Shown: positions 57,801-63,712 of the stretch, in pieces | How the letters are laid out: every line of letters begins with the position of its first letter | Numbering within the stretch: the stretch's first letter is position 1 | Assembly (NCBI GenBank): GCA_905221605.1 | Contig: CAJNDS010002724.1 | Span: 239,996 to 303,995, forward strand | Length of the DNA stretch: 64,000 nucleotides | Reading direction: 5' to 3' | From: Symbiodinium natans | Taxonomy: Eukaryota; Sar; Dinophyceae; Suessiales; Symbiodiniaceae | The notes under the pieces: model-generated | What the model saw: the letters and a program-made list of their open reading frames with translations, nothing else | What the model was told of the DNA's origin: nothing | The model's database searches: none | Program-made: the position numbers and the translations under genes

Positions 57801-59948
57801 CAAACAAATGACCCTTGTAACCAGGCTGAACACCAATACAAAGGCGTATGGCCAAGTCATTCAGTGAATGTGCGAAGTCCGGACAGGCCAGATCAAGGCG
57901 TGTCTCCCTCTATCATACGTGGTAGCACGACTCATGGCAGGTCGGATGACCTCAACTCATTGGTGCCTCTGGTGGCCAAGCTCGTGGCATGTGAGCAGAG
58001 TTATTTCAGCTGAGCGTTCGCAAGCAGCCTTGTGAGAATGAATAGCCTGATTGCCCCTGTGACTGACCATGTGTAGCATGCGGCTTGTACATGTCCTCCT
58101 AAATTTCGAATCATGTAGCAATGTAGCAAGCAGCCTCTGCGAGAAGATCAGACATCATGACGTCCAAGAATCCAAGCAGGGTCCAGGTCTGGACGGTCTG
58201 GAATTCTGCTGCGCTAGTGGCGGCGGTCCAAGAGCAGTTTGTTGGCCTGGTTTTGCATGGTCTGGGCCAAGATTGTGTTAGATCTAGCATCTGATGTTGC
58301 CCCAGCTAAACACTCATTTAGTTGGTTTGTCCAGGTTAGGCCAAACGGGCTTTGGGCGCTGTTGAATAACCTGCGGGCAGCATTAGAGACCATGTGAGAA
58401 GGTGGGCGTTGCTTTGCGCAGCACCCAGCTTCAATTCGATAGCGGCTGCATGCCAGCGAATTTGATGCACGACCTGAATTTTCTCGTGTCTTGTTTGTGC
58501 GCCAACAGGCTTTAGTCCGTCTCGCCCCACAGAGACAAGAGTGAGCGTAGGGATTGCAGGAGTGCTTCTGGGTGCCTGTGCGTCGCACCAGACTCGAATT
58601 GGTTGCCGCAGGCATACTGTACAAATGGTCCGGCGTGCCTCAGAAGGTCGTAACACGACCTCCAAGCGTTGGACGTGTCGTAGGAGGACATCACCGAACC
58701 CCTGATGCATCTGGCCTTGTTTGCTGGAAACTGCAATCTGCAGGCAAATGCAAACTCAAAAACGCTGTGCAATGGCAAACATGTGCCTAAGTTTGGGGAG
58801 GTCAGCGTATGTCCGTGTTTGTCCCACAGACACCGAGACTCCGCACAATGAACACCAAAAACATATGTGTATATATATATATATATATGAATATGTATAT
58901 ATATATATGTATATACACACACCCCTACATACATTAAAGCCTGTGCAATGTTCGCAATACCTACAGTAAGGACAAACTCCAAACTAGTAGCTCGTAGTGC
59001 TCCGATCGTCTCACAAAGTTGTCGCGAGCAGGCCTGCTTCGGTTCGGCGGACAGGCGCAGAAAAAGACTCAATTTTTGTCCGCTGCTTGTCCAACAGAGG
59101 CTCATTTCTCATTCTGCTCCCACTGGGTCCGACTTCAGCAGGATTCCCTGTGTAAGCACACAAGAAACGAAACTGCGTTGCGATGCACATCCGCGATGCG
59201 ACCTCGGAAGCGATGGCCATTCATGGCACTGGGCATTCAGGCGCACGAACTTAGTCCACGGAAGGCACGCACTCAACTTTTGTCAACCTCGAGGCGCAGG
59301 TATCTTCCAATCCCATCCAATCCCGAAAAGCCGGCCCCACGCTCGGGACAACCTCCTTGCAGCAAGACATGAAGTTTAAATCATCATGGGCTAATAGACA
59401 AGCAGAAGTCTTCCCATGAAGCACTCTTCGCGGGCTCATTCCACTTGCGGCTTGCGGTGCCTAAAATCTTGCTCTCCGCCTCGTTATCATCTGTGCGAAC
59501 GGCTCTCGGACTGTATCCTGAAGCATCTCAAGCTCCTCAAGCAACAAGCCCTTCGAGCGGCCCCTCATATGGAAACACTGCAAAGTCGCCAGGTGCAGAT
59601 GCCCCACTATTCGGATCTCCAGTCCTGGCTTGGTGGGATGATTGAAATCCTGGTGTTGGGCTTAGATGTGGAGGGCAAGGATGCATGCAGTATCGTATGA
59701 TATCGTGAAGCTCTCTTGCACTCTGAGGAGCAGAAGAATGTAGAATAGTCGGTGGAACCAGAAACGACGAAATCTAGCAAGGGGCTCCGATCCATGTGAA
59801 GCACCCTGCACATAGTTCCGCGGACAAAACTGAGTGAGCTTGAATTTGACAGTTCTTCGCCGACTACCTGCTGTCTTTCACTGGACTTAGCCTGCTACGA
59901 AGCATGGTCCTCAAGGCGCGCAGCTCTGCTTTGGCTGGCAGTCTCTAG
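7062..59948 (+). CDS. ERD2: ER-lumen protein retention (KDEL/HDEL) receptor, 13 exons over 52.9 kb
   Basis: Exons: 7062-7126, 29196-29230, 31825-31873, 32017-32032, 32099-32139, 32191-32260, 32357-32421, 32526-32583, 32660-32701, 32778-32811, 32971-33014, 59593-59652, 59853-59948 (TAG). Every junction keeps phase and the product is 224 aa, close to the roughly 212-220 aa usual for the family. Family landmarks occur in order: MHPRNIFRYIGDYLHL, GISRSTQILY, TRYLDLL, AFYLVFFKITYI, STYERQK, DILWTFSQF, MVPQYVFCYRDR, YAANWIYKK, MPHYSDLQSW and FFADYLLSF. Known role: a seven-helix Golgi/ER membrane receptor that binds C-terminal KDEL-like signals and returns ER residents in COPI vesicles. The start is the first ATG and gives the usual N-terminus. 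Donors are GA (introns 1, 6, 9), GC (3, 4, 11) or GT; all acceptors are AG. Exon 4 is only 16 nt. Introns 1 and 11 hold other genes. Joins over the two giant introns are inferred from homology and phase. Confidence 0.88.
7261..7345. repeat. Poly-C and (ATT)n tract
   Basis: Poly-C (7265-7280) followed by ATT triplets, just inside ERD2 intron 1. Confidence 0.8.
8641..9658 (+). CDS. Unassigned gene, two probable exons in ERD2 intron 1
   Basis: The first exon (8641 to about 8823) reads RPALATSEAIAFVLGSLLED then EVYEQDWQYTAAHIQLAC. The second, 9507-9658, begins after CCTCAG, reads RIFRELKAFTNPAPELVSDV then EEFQHLLAAWMARVRVFF, and ends TGA, so it may be the terminal exon. Both have even amphipathic composition and dinoflagellate-like codon use. 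The pairing is an inference from strand and proximity. No family recognised. Confidence 0.4.
9900..14460. other. Stretch without a supportable gene (ERD2 intron 1)
   Basis: Only short competing frames are seen. At 13548-13829 both strands are open with similar composition, so no strand can be chosen. A short poly-G run lies at about 11131-11142. Confidence 0.5.
14466..14950. repeat. Degenerate TTTAGGG block with long G-tracts
   Basis: Degenerate TTTAGGG units lead into almost pure G-runs at about 14690-14748 and 14850-14945. The G-rich strand could form quadruplexes. ORFs across it encode only poly-Gly or poly-Pro and are not genes. Confidence 0.85.
16154..16680 (+). CDS. Unassigned exons just upstream of the channel
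   Basis: An acidic stretch near 16262-16315 (EEDEEEEDVDDPKDAI) is followed by an open stretch at 16458-16668 containing LMALWYLKVCLEYFDYLMGT. The second could be the S1 region of the EF-hand channel that begins at 17.2 kb, because it lies at the right distance and on the same strand, but no diagnostic residue proves it. Otherwise unknown. Confidence 0.35.
17231..27225 (+). CDS. Voltage-gated cation channel with EF-hands (partial, S2 to EF-hand region)
   Basis: Exons seen: S2 end 17231-17268 (VIRILAYRMDFF), S3 17652-17690 (WRWNVFDFLLVF), S4 18155-18200 and 18552-18587, S5 about 18838-18900 (SLLWTVVLLLLL), pore 19442-19466 (YYGSLLRS), 19593-19625 (VMSLYQSITSG) and 19982-20016 (VSWREASLPL), S6 about 20377-20400 and from 20438 (LNVITGVFVESAM), EF region about 20890-20952 (GRMTWEQFEG), 21043-21085 (AYFKSLDLSVTEAE), 26818-26850, 26904-26962, 27196-27225 (AIDLTTLMCQ). 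Joined S4 reads RILRVLRAVRVLRLIR, with an Arg every third residue. The last EF loop, DIDNEGSIDVEE, has ligands at loop positions 1, 3, 5, 9 and 12. Expected role: membrane cation flux gated by voltage and tuned by Ca2+. S1, the N-terminus, the turret, part of S6 and the C-terminal end were not placed. A 53-nt intron splits the EF loop. Donors are mostly GA or GC. Confidence 0.82.
21318..21342. repeat. Poly-C tract
   Basis: About 23 consecutive C bases in the 5.7-kb channel intron. Confidence 0.9.
24365..24787 (+). CDS. C-terminal exons of an acyl-protein thioesterase/carboxylesterase-like alpha/beta hydrolase
   Basis: The first exon (about 24365-24475) encodes NELPILMCHGSEDSMVP, the family strand and catalytic-Asp motif (HGxxDxxVP). 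The second (from 24558 after TGTGCAG) encodes SLASKGYNKVNLVTFKGLRH followed by a Glu-rich terminal helix (ELDEITEFVRQVLP) and a stop at 24787. The GLRHQ histidine sits where these enzymes carry the catalytic His, usually in GMGHS. Known family role: removal of thioester-linked acyl groups from proteins or hydrolysis of short esters in the cytosol. The N-terminal half with the nucleophile Ser (GxSxG) was not found upstream, so this may be the 3' end of a spread-out gene or a fragment. Confidence 0.6.
25817..26128 (+). CDS. Second hydrolase-like fragment
   Basis: An open frame ending at 26128 contains EDQLIVVLHGLEDTL, resembling the oxyanion-hole strand of acyl-protein thioesterases (LHGLGDT). 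About 25 codons later comes DEVVPVDVAREQWQMLG, resembling the catalytic-Asp region (HGxxDEVVP). In a normal enzyme more than 100 residues with the nucleophile elbow separate these, so the middle is missing. It lies about 1.1 kb downstream of the other hydrolase C-terminus, in the same channel intron. It could be a decayed tandem copy, or exons whose partners I failed to see. Confidence 0.4.
   Translation: MQLRIPLERAACTGVRPSWNSHCATVSEALSRSVSNPFPLSEVSTGEDQLIVVLHGLEDTLSVLIRMRIGMLGFQSLQDEVVPVDVAREQWQMLGSYGYRGAA
26393..26640 (-). CDS. Coding-like minus-strand exon, unassigned
   Basis: On the minus strand the frame reads NFATLRLNLKQQRGATLLKP then LPGLFQAFTSHIEHGGYYLN and continues to TGA at 26393. 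Codon choice favours C or G at third positions, and the residue mix is protein-like. It lies in the 5.7-kb channel intron, antisense to the channel, and ends about 180 nt before the EF-hand exon at 26818. No family recognised. Confidence 0.4.
27542..27605. repeat. Interstitial telomere-like CCCTAAA repeats
   Basis: About nine units of CCCTAAA and variants (CCCTAGA, CCCTACA) lie in ERD2 intron 1, just downstream of the last recognised channel exon. Confidence 0.85.
29338..29484 (+). CDS. Small coding-like ORF, unassigned
   Basis: The frame starts MQAISNENVSLELPESE and continues to a stop near 29484, in ERD2 intron 2. The acidic, regular composition suggests an exon. No family or partner exon recognised. 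Confidence 0.25.
   Translation: MQAISNENVSLELPESEVCLAEEAPNRLAEGFGGRGRSRMGVSSLRYP
30554..30742. repeat. (GAA)n polypurine tract, about 190 nt
   Basis: Two long pure GAA runs are separated by a degenerate part (30629-30670). It lies in ERD2 intron 2. Open frames through it are poly-Glu, Lys, Arg, Leu or Ser artefacts. Confidence 0.95.
33658..33775 (+). CDS. Candidate first exon (possibly of the kinase gene)
   Basis: An ATG opens MAAQTPLTPLSMFAKENPET followed by PENPKHHEHAKPEAQTL. It is Pro/Thr/Glu-rich and disordered, as many kinase N-termini are. It sits about 470 nt upstream of the Gly-loop exon on the same strand. No splice junction to 34241 could be fixed. A second candidate, DYGALRDHEYM at about 34072, is nearer. 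Confidence 0.3.
34241..47029 (+). CDS. NEK-like serine/threonine protein kinase, multi-exon, N-terminus not placed
   Basis: Exons: 34241-34306, 34388-34453, 34570-34650, 34870-34951, 35030-35100, about 35222-35305, 35384 to about 35426 (end uncertain), 35528-35629, 45845-45885, 46003-46072, 46196-47029 (TAG). Motifs in order: Gly loop GRGSFGEA, VLKRV (ATP-anchoring Lys), AAREAQVLQKLRHPHI (alpha-C Glu), ALRWFDQLCSALAYVH, HRDLKPSNIFL, IGDFGVSR, VGTPCYLSPE, KPYSYKSDIWSLGCVLFEMM, RPPFGTAPNL, QQPDRRPTA. All catalytic residues are present, so it should be active. The HRD/NIFL/IGDFGVSR/LSPE/SDIWSLGC pattern fits NEK kinases, which act in cell-cycle and ciliary signalling. A tail of about 220 residues, rich in Ala, Ser and Pro, follows the kinase domain. 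An ATG-led coding-like stretch at 33658 could be the first exon (unproven). Confidence 0.88.
36420..36560. repeat. AT-rich and (TA)n tract ending in poly-C
   Basis: AAATAAA-type repeats, (TA)n at about 36505-36530 and poly-C at 36547-36558, in the kinase intron. Confidence 0.85.
36733..37190. repeat. Palindromic tandem repeat, two units of 205 nt
   Basis: Each unit is a near-perfect inverted repeat. The arm GGTTCCAGGGAAAAGCTTCC...GTTTTGAAGTTCAA is followed by its reverse complement, centred near 36865 and near 37068. The shared marker AAGGTTCCAG starts at 36796 and 37001, giving the 205-nt period. Arms contain CCCGGG and AAGCTT. Both strands stay open and give nearly the same peptide, a sign of the palindrome and not of coding. 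It lies in the large kinase intron. Confidence 0.9.
37267..38227 (+). pseudogene. Probable decayed gene with a repeated DHNI motif
   Basis: An ATG-led frame (37267 to about 37660) reads MASVCVSGVVAFDSGAAYLR and later VTKKMLQIAMSNIQRALSL. The protein-like reading then switches frame (EAQGDIDREPEKSDFWWIAS) and again at about 37900. It ends with AKSRAAQYEYWQRGRDMW to TGA at 38227. Three degenerate copies of a short motif occur: KDIDHNIP, KDTDHNIQ and MDVDHNIR. Introns could explain the frame switches, but no clear junctions are visible, so a disrupted gene is likelier. It starts right after the palindromic block inside the kinase intron. No family recognised. Confidence 0.4.
38280..40800. other. 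Stretch without a supportable gene (kinase intron)
   Basis: It contains a TTTAGGG remnant and the (CTCA)n repeat. The open frames seen are short and overlap one another on both strands. Confidence 0.5.
38697..38780. repeat. (CTCA)n(CT)n microsatellite
   Basis: About thirteen CTCA units run into CT dinucleotides. Confidence 0.9.
40841..40948 (+). CDS. 35-codon coding-like ORF or terminal exon
   Basis: ATG to TGA encodes a very basic peptide beginning MAFGDESRKRRKAHEAALNR and ending IRKKDLRHIP. Nearly every codon ends in C or G, much stronger bias than its surroundings. It could be a short gene or the last exon of one whose upstream part is unseen. A TTTTTAGGG motif lies about 25 nt upstream. 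Function unknown. Confidence 0.4.
   Translation: MAFGDESRKRRKAHEAALNRAGGSSIRKKDLRHIP
41771..44294 (+). CDS. Ddi1-like retropepsin (ubiquitin-linked aspartyl protease) with probable zinc ribbon
   Basis: Protease exons: 43109-43166, 43411-43474, 43529-43584, 43675-43698, 43809-43864, 43946-43981, 44078-44294 (TGA); every phase matches. Spliced motifs: VEMMIDTGAQTS (catalytic Asp in DTGA), VISEPLVRRLQL, GVAAGVGTARILGKLRGVP, VKMGHVEF, DFSVLGVDQPLLMLGIDQM, RRFKCVVNLER, GVEVPFLPP. This is the Ddi1 retropepsin fold, known to cleave ubiquitinated proteasome clients as a dimer. Probable upstream exons encode DDEALARSLQ (to about 41897) plus EQQDAEVARM (42027-42055), a UIM-like helix, then MQCGVCQSS (42376-42433) and VPCPRCTSENEF (about 42691-42735), a CxxC...CxxC ribbon. 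A stretch at about 42932-43010 (LDPSLLSEGLDDELL) may link them. No ubiquitin-like N-terminus or UBA was seen. Protease core is near certain; upstream exons are moderate. Confidence 0.85.
44461..45111 (+). CDS. 216-codon intronless ORF, doubtful
   Basis: This is the longest uninterrupted frame between the retropepsin stop and the next kinase exon. It contains FRFDKDAATDLAEKSEESLQ and ITDMMVVHWCPSLF. Part of a second frame (RIIVLIRKPPDASWPYA) looks equally plausible, so the coding frame is uncertain. It may be an unspliced retrocopy, a fragment or chance. No family recognised. Confidence 0.25.
   Translation: MWVKDSSFLRPEEWWSQEGPRRAKSAHRVGWHSVRVCKVPADPFSIDPAAPEATLYSSVQEERTGLRHAIPRFRFDKDAATDLAEKSEESLQESSCSYGNRLMPHGRMHVHRHRSYWYSGRLSRNKVNFSIKCGHHIFHAAGPWRSLEDEKQAMQAGAGITDMMVVHWCPSLFVDTESSPGNTSYWTTFSSFRPRTIALRASNVFEGASIGEEVAQ
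47262..49818. repeat. Four-copy tandem repeat, unit 623/656 nt
   Basis: The CCGGGTCA marker starts at 47591, 48214, 48870 and 49493, so the spacings are 623, 656 and 623 nt. Copies 2 and 4 carry a 33-nt insertion (TGCGCCGGGGCGCATGACCA and onward) that copies 1 and 3 lack. Each copy ends in two to four CCATGTTGCAAT sub-repeats, and copy number varies. Copies are almost identical, so duplication is recent. The array starts about 230 nt after the kinase stop codon. Confidence 0.95.
51530..51720. repeat. GTACAGTATAGTATA-type repeats
   Basis: Degenerate GTACA, GTATA and TAGTA pentamers and hexamers; no coding signal. Confidence 0.7.
51839..51869. repeat. (CA)n microsatellite
   Basis: About fifteen uninterrupted CA units. 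Confidence 0.95.
53785..53910. repeat. G-rich GTGGGGCAAGT-like degenerate repeat
   Basis: Repeated GGGG(A/C)-rich segments with GCAAGT(A/G)GG motifs; strongly G-biased on the + strand. Confidence 0.6.
54330..55295 (+). CDS. Unassigned gene, candidate exons
   Basis: The 54330-54731 frame includes a proline-rich disordered segment (VVKAPEAPEERPPKPQSFAK). After TTTGCAG at about 54824 comes AALRQRPTPERTLPAREAAA. At about 55190-55295 a frame reads PAFKEASARKAADTPEAKLQ then EANAAMCGMYGKI and a stop. The three look coding and share a strand, but joining them is inference. No family recognised. Confidence 0.35.
56345..56415. repeat. (TA)n microsatellite
   Basis: TATATA runs interrupted by CATATATATG. 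Confidence 0.9.
56466..56589 (+). CDS. Coding-like exon, unassigned
   Basis: After CTGCTAG the frame reads GIGDRIEGIRACLEAESRKL then RSEVGVPVLLMVG. It is a helical, charged stretch unlike the flanking (TA)n repeat. No partner exon or family recognised. Confidence 0.3.
57262..57400 (+). CDS. Coding-like exon, unassigned
   Basis: After TTCCCAG the frame reads SLRHLGSLVGALYLVERVYS followed by a Cys-containing stretch (AHLCGGCGVVSGEF). The composition is protein-like; nothing further can be said. Confidence 0.25.
58866..58925. repeat. (TA)n microsatellite
   Basis: Two TA runs separated by GAATATG, in ERD2 intron 11. Confidence 0.9.
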
Positions 59949-60079
59949 ACTTCTTAGACTCACCCTTCCACCACCTCCCGCGGCATTGCGGGGCTCGCTG
60001 CAGAATGCTGCATACCTGCATGCCAGCCCTCCAGCGAAGGGAGTAGCAGGACTTCTGCCTCGGCCTATCTTTTGGACAT

Positions 60080-60163
60080 GAGCAAGTGCAGGTTGATGAA
60101 AAAATCAACGAGATCAAGGAAAAGGTGGAGATGAAGGTGCCCTCGCCTAGATGTGACCAGTGA
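60080..60163 (+). CDS. Probable terminal exon, unassigned
   Basis: The frame EQVQVDEKINEIKEKVEMKV then PSPRCDQ ends TGA at 60163. The heptad-like E/K/I spacing suggests a short coiled coil at a C-terminus. It begins 131 nt after the ERD2 stop and is read in an unrelated frame. The upstream part of this gene was not found. Confidence 0.35.
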   Translation, partial: EQVQVDEKINEIKEKVEMKVPSPRCDQ

Positions 60164-61182
60164 AATTTATTTGCACAGGTTGGCCCCCGTGCAAAGTAGC
60201 AAAGGAGGGTCGAGTGGCGTGGGACGTTAGGGAAAGAGTCCGGGAAAGAGTTTGCTCCTTTGGTGCAAGCGGTGCGGTGTGGTCACGTGTGGTTCTTGTG
60301 GATGCACGTCCGCGTGCGGGTGTGTCTGTGTGTGTGCCGTTCTCAGCTCTTTCATGTGTGCAAGTCTGGTTGGCTCAATCTGCAATAATTGCTAAACAGG
60401 AGTGCTTCAGAGCGAAGAAAGTTAAACAATGCACCCCGGTTCTTTGCTTTCTCTTTCCGGCCCAAGGTTTTAGGATCGTCATCAAGTGTGGCGCGAGAGT
60501 CGCAGGCCGAGGATTTCTCGCTTTAGCCGCAGCTGTCGCGCATGATTGGCGGCTTCCTGCATTCTTCCGTGCTGCAATCCCGAGTGTCCTGGAAAAACTG
60601 TTGATGCTGCGAATTGAAGGCTGCCGGGGCAGAATTAAGACAGCGACGAAAAGTTGACGAGGCAAGCCGGTTTACTTTGGCGCAGATCCCTAAACCCTGA
60701 AAACCTATTCTCTAAACCGGAAGGGTTTCGTGCTGGGGTGCCAGGTGGAGGAGGCAGTGGATCTATGAAGCGCTGCTCTCCCCAGCTCAAAAAGTGGCGT
60801 TTGCATCTCCTTGTTCAGGATCTCAACGTACAAAGGACTTCTAAACAGGACTGATGATCTTCATCGAGGCTCTAGGCTGTAAGCATGGAGTTCTTGATAG
60901 GTTTAACACGAGGTTCATGGCTCCATGGACACCTTGTGCTTTAGCGACTTTAGCGTTTAGGACTCTTCATGCTGAGTCGGACTAGAGAGGGCCCTTCTAT
61001 AGGGCATGTGCGTGCCCAAGGCCCGCCCCAAATTCTGAAGTGACAGGCTGGCAGCACACCCCTCTGCAAGATCCGCCGAAACCGTGGTATACCGTGGTCA
61101 GTGTCGTACGCATGTTCCAAGCATTTGTACGCCTGCAGCTGTTCAACGCTCAATTCCGACTTGAGACTGTCGGAGCGAATCA

Positions 61183-61472
61183 GAATGGACGAGTTCATCC
61201 GCGAGGCGTGCGTGGGCATGGGAAAGCAACAGAGTTTGTTTGTGTTCTGCGCTGCGCGCCCCTGCCAGGCATGGGGCTTGCTGTGCTGCGGTCGCTGCAC
61301 AAACCGTGAGAAGCCCGTGGAGGCGAGCTTAGATTGCGGTCCTGAGCGGAACCCGAAAAGAGTAGTCACATTGACATTGCAGTCGAGACTGCAGTCGAGA
61401 TTCTTGATGTCTACGCAAGTCTCAGCAAAGAATGCCTGAGGCGGCGGCTGCGGCTTCCACAAGCTTGGACCG
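61183..61472 (+). CDS. Cys-rich small gene module, copy 1
   Basis: An ATG opens MDEFIREACVGMGKQQ, and further on a Cys-rich block reads CQAWGLLCCGRCTN. A diverged copy lies at 63713-64000. The N-terminal and Cys-rich blocks are kept while the stretch between them differs, which suggests two exons separated by an intron. The CxxCGRC spacing could bind a metal (inference). No family recognised. Confidence 0.4.
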
Positions 61473-61933
61473 TCCGCGTGCAGCTTAGGATGCACGTTGA
61501 AGAGATCATTGGCTGGAGTGCCGTGTCGAACAGCGATGATCCAAATCACCCTGTAGTGCACCCACGGTTGACTTGTGTCAGCGCTTCGGATAGAGAGTTG
61601 GAATCGTGTTGAGCGGTTCCCCAGGTCGCCAGGTTCGGGGTCTCTCTTGAATTCCGGCGGATGGTGCAAACCGCCTTTGTACGCGACCACTCGCGGAATG
61701 AAGGAAGGCTCCAGCGCGCTATATCCTGGTCATGGGTTTGCCGGAATGCAGAATGCAAAACTTGAGGACTTCAAAAGCAGGGCAGCGTTAATGACGCCTT
61801 AAAGTTCACCAAACGTTGTGGAAGCACTCTCGCCTCTCGCCGATCACAATTGGCCTCGTGCTCCCGCTCACCTGCCGCGCGCATTCTGTGATCGAAATCG
61901 CCTTGGTGGGCCTTGAGTCGTTTTCCTGTGAGT

Positions 61934-62149
61934 GAGATGTTGATGTCGCGATGTGCCGTCATCCTCTTTGGGGTCGTGTGCGCATCGTGCGCAGTACTGT
62001 GGAGTCCGTGGAGCGCGGTGAGGCCGCGCAAGGGCAAACAGCCTCGTCGCCGAGAGCAACAGTCGAAGCCTCAGCCAAAGATGAGTCCTGCAGCTCGATC
62101 TGTGATGCCTCTCACAGACTTGCCCATAGCTCATAGCTGCTTGCGTTGA
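61934..62149 (+). CDS. ORF with a possible N-terminal membrane anchor, doubtful
   Basis: From ATG at about 61940 the frame reads MLMSRCAVILFGVVCASCAV, a hydrophobic start like a signal anchor, then a very basic stretch. A second frame over the same bases (STVESVERGEAAQGQ) looks equally coding, so the frame is undecided. Confidence 0.2.
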   Translation, partial: EMLMSRCAVILFGVVCASCAVLWSPWSAVRPRKGKQPRRREQQSKPQPKMSPAARSVMPLTDLPIAHSCLR

Positions 62150-63712
62150 GGATGTTGTTCCACATGCCTGCCGGCGGCGCTCGCAGTGGAACCGCGTGGC
62201 ACCGGGCTCAGGGTTCTTGCTGCACTTTTCGAGGGGACTACGCAAGCCGCCAAGAAGCCCTTACTCCTTTTCAATGTTCACTCTGCGTTTCGTGCTTCTT
62301 GCTCCCTGTTTACAAGTGATGTTGTCTGCCAAGACTGAGTGAGGCGCACAAAACCAGCAAAGCCTCAAAGCGAGCGTGCGCCCTGGAGAGGGGACCATGG
62401 ACAGTTAAAGTCAATGGGCTTAGACTCGCCGCTGCCACTTGAGTCAAAGAATGCAAAATTAATTGAGTCTTGCGTTGAGTTAACGAGCGCCAAATGCACA
62501 GCACTAGTGTGGCACGGATTGGCACGTGCGGTGAGCGGCATAGCACAGCACCACGCTGCATCGTGCAACGCCGCACTGTGTAATTAACACCGGTGCTAGC
62601 ATGTCTACTACTAAGTTACTAAGGTCTGCCAGGGACCTTGGGGAAACGGACATCAAGGATCTGCCACGCCCATGAAGCAGCGAAGCGGCGAAGCTGTCCA
62701 TGTGAGTGTCAAAGCTTGCGTGTTGCATGGCAAGGCCTAAGGGTAATGCAAACCGGCCAGGAAAGACAGTTCTGCGTTGCTAAAATGGCGATGCTCGTAC
62801 TGTAAGCCAGGGTGAACCGGGGAAGGATGGAAAGCTGCCCTCTTCGCCATGCCTTGTGCCATCCGACTTGTGCTGCTTCATACAACTGCATAGATGGCCT
62901 CGCCTCTACTACCTGTACACTACTTGTTTGCTTCGCAAAAACTGCGTCGCCATCCTAGCCCCCAAGCTTTCCTGGAGCCGGGATGCTTTCTGCGCCAAGA
63001 GCTGCTCGAGCTTCGCATCCTTTCAAGGGCTGCTTCAACTGCCTTGACAAAATGTCGGCACGTTGGCTGCTGTGTGAGGTACTGTAGACGTCCCAAGACT
63101 GCTTACCACTGCGCTTGGCTTCGCAATACCCGGAGTTCCCTTCGTCTGTTTATAAGCTGCAATGCAGAGATGGACGAGCCTGTGCAGGTGCGCAGTGATT
63201 GCTGTCCGGGAAGGGTGCAAAGTTGCCCGCTGCCCGGGTCCACGCCCGGCTGCAAAGTCCTGCAGCCCGCGATCGCATGCATTCCATGACACCAGCAGGG
63301 CAATGTCCTTGCTTCGATTGAACCGGTTGCCATTGACATCAAGGCTTCGCGCAAAATCAGATGAGTTTTTGGCGAGTGCGGTATGTTACTGTATCCTTCT
63401 CCCATAAGAGAGTGCATTCGGTCCATGTCTTGATTGTATTCAATTTTTCAAAGATGTAAGGAAGTACGATGTGTTGCCACCATTTTGTGCGAAGGACTGT
63501 GCCCGTCCGGTACCAAAGCCCCAAACAAGCAGGATGACGAAGGTCTTCAGGAGACTACAGTGGCTGCAGAAAAGCTAGGCGCGATTGCACACATGACGGT
63601 AGGGATTTTCTGGCTTGCAGCACGCCCTTGCAAGCTCCGCAAGTGGTTTACGCCTGCAGCCGTTCCGTGCGAAGTTTGCAACTTGGGTTTTTCGGAGTAG
63701 TCAGTAGTCGAA

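Larger units (their letters stand above)
33015..59592 (+). other. Giant intron 11 of the ERD2 gene (26,578 nt)
   Basis: It begins GCCCCA, directly after the codons for NWIYKK, and ends CGCCAG directly before GTGCAGATGCCC (VQMP). Both flanks are phase 0. The interval contains the whole visible NEK-like kinase gene, the Ddi1-like protease gene inside it, the 36.7-37.2 kb palindromes and the 47.3-49.8 kb tandem array. Confidence 0.8.

Noticed and set aside
59641-59700. P-loop-like GLDVEGKD suggesting an ARF-type GTPase
   Set aside because: The bases after 59652 are intronic. The exon 59593-59652 ends EIL and joins FFADYLLSF at 59853, giving the ERD2 C-terminus.
60950-61690. 246-codon minus-strand ORF
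   Set aside because: It is antisense to the duplicated Cys-rich module, whose conservation supports the + strand.
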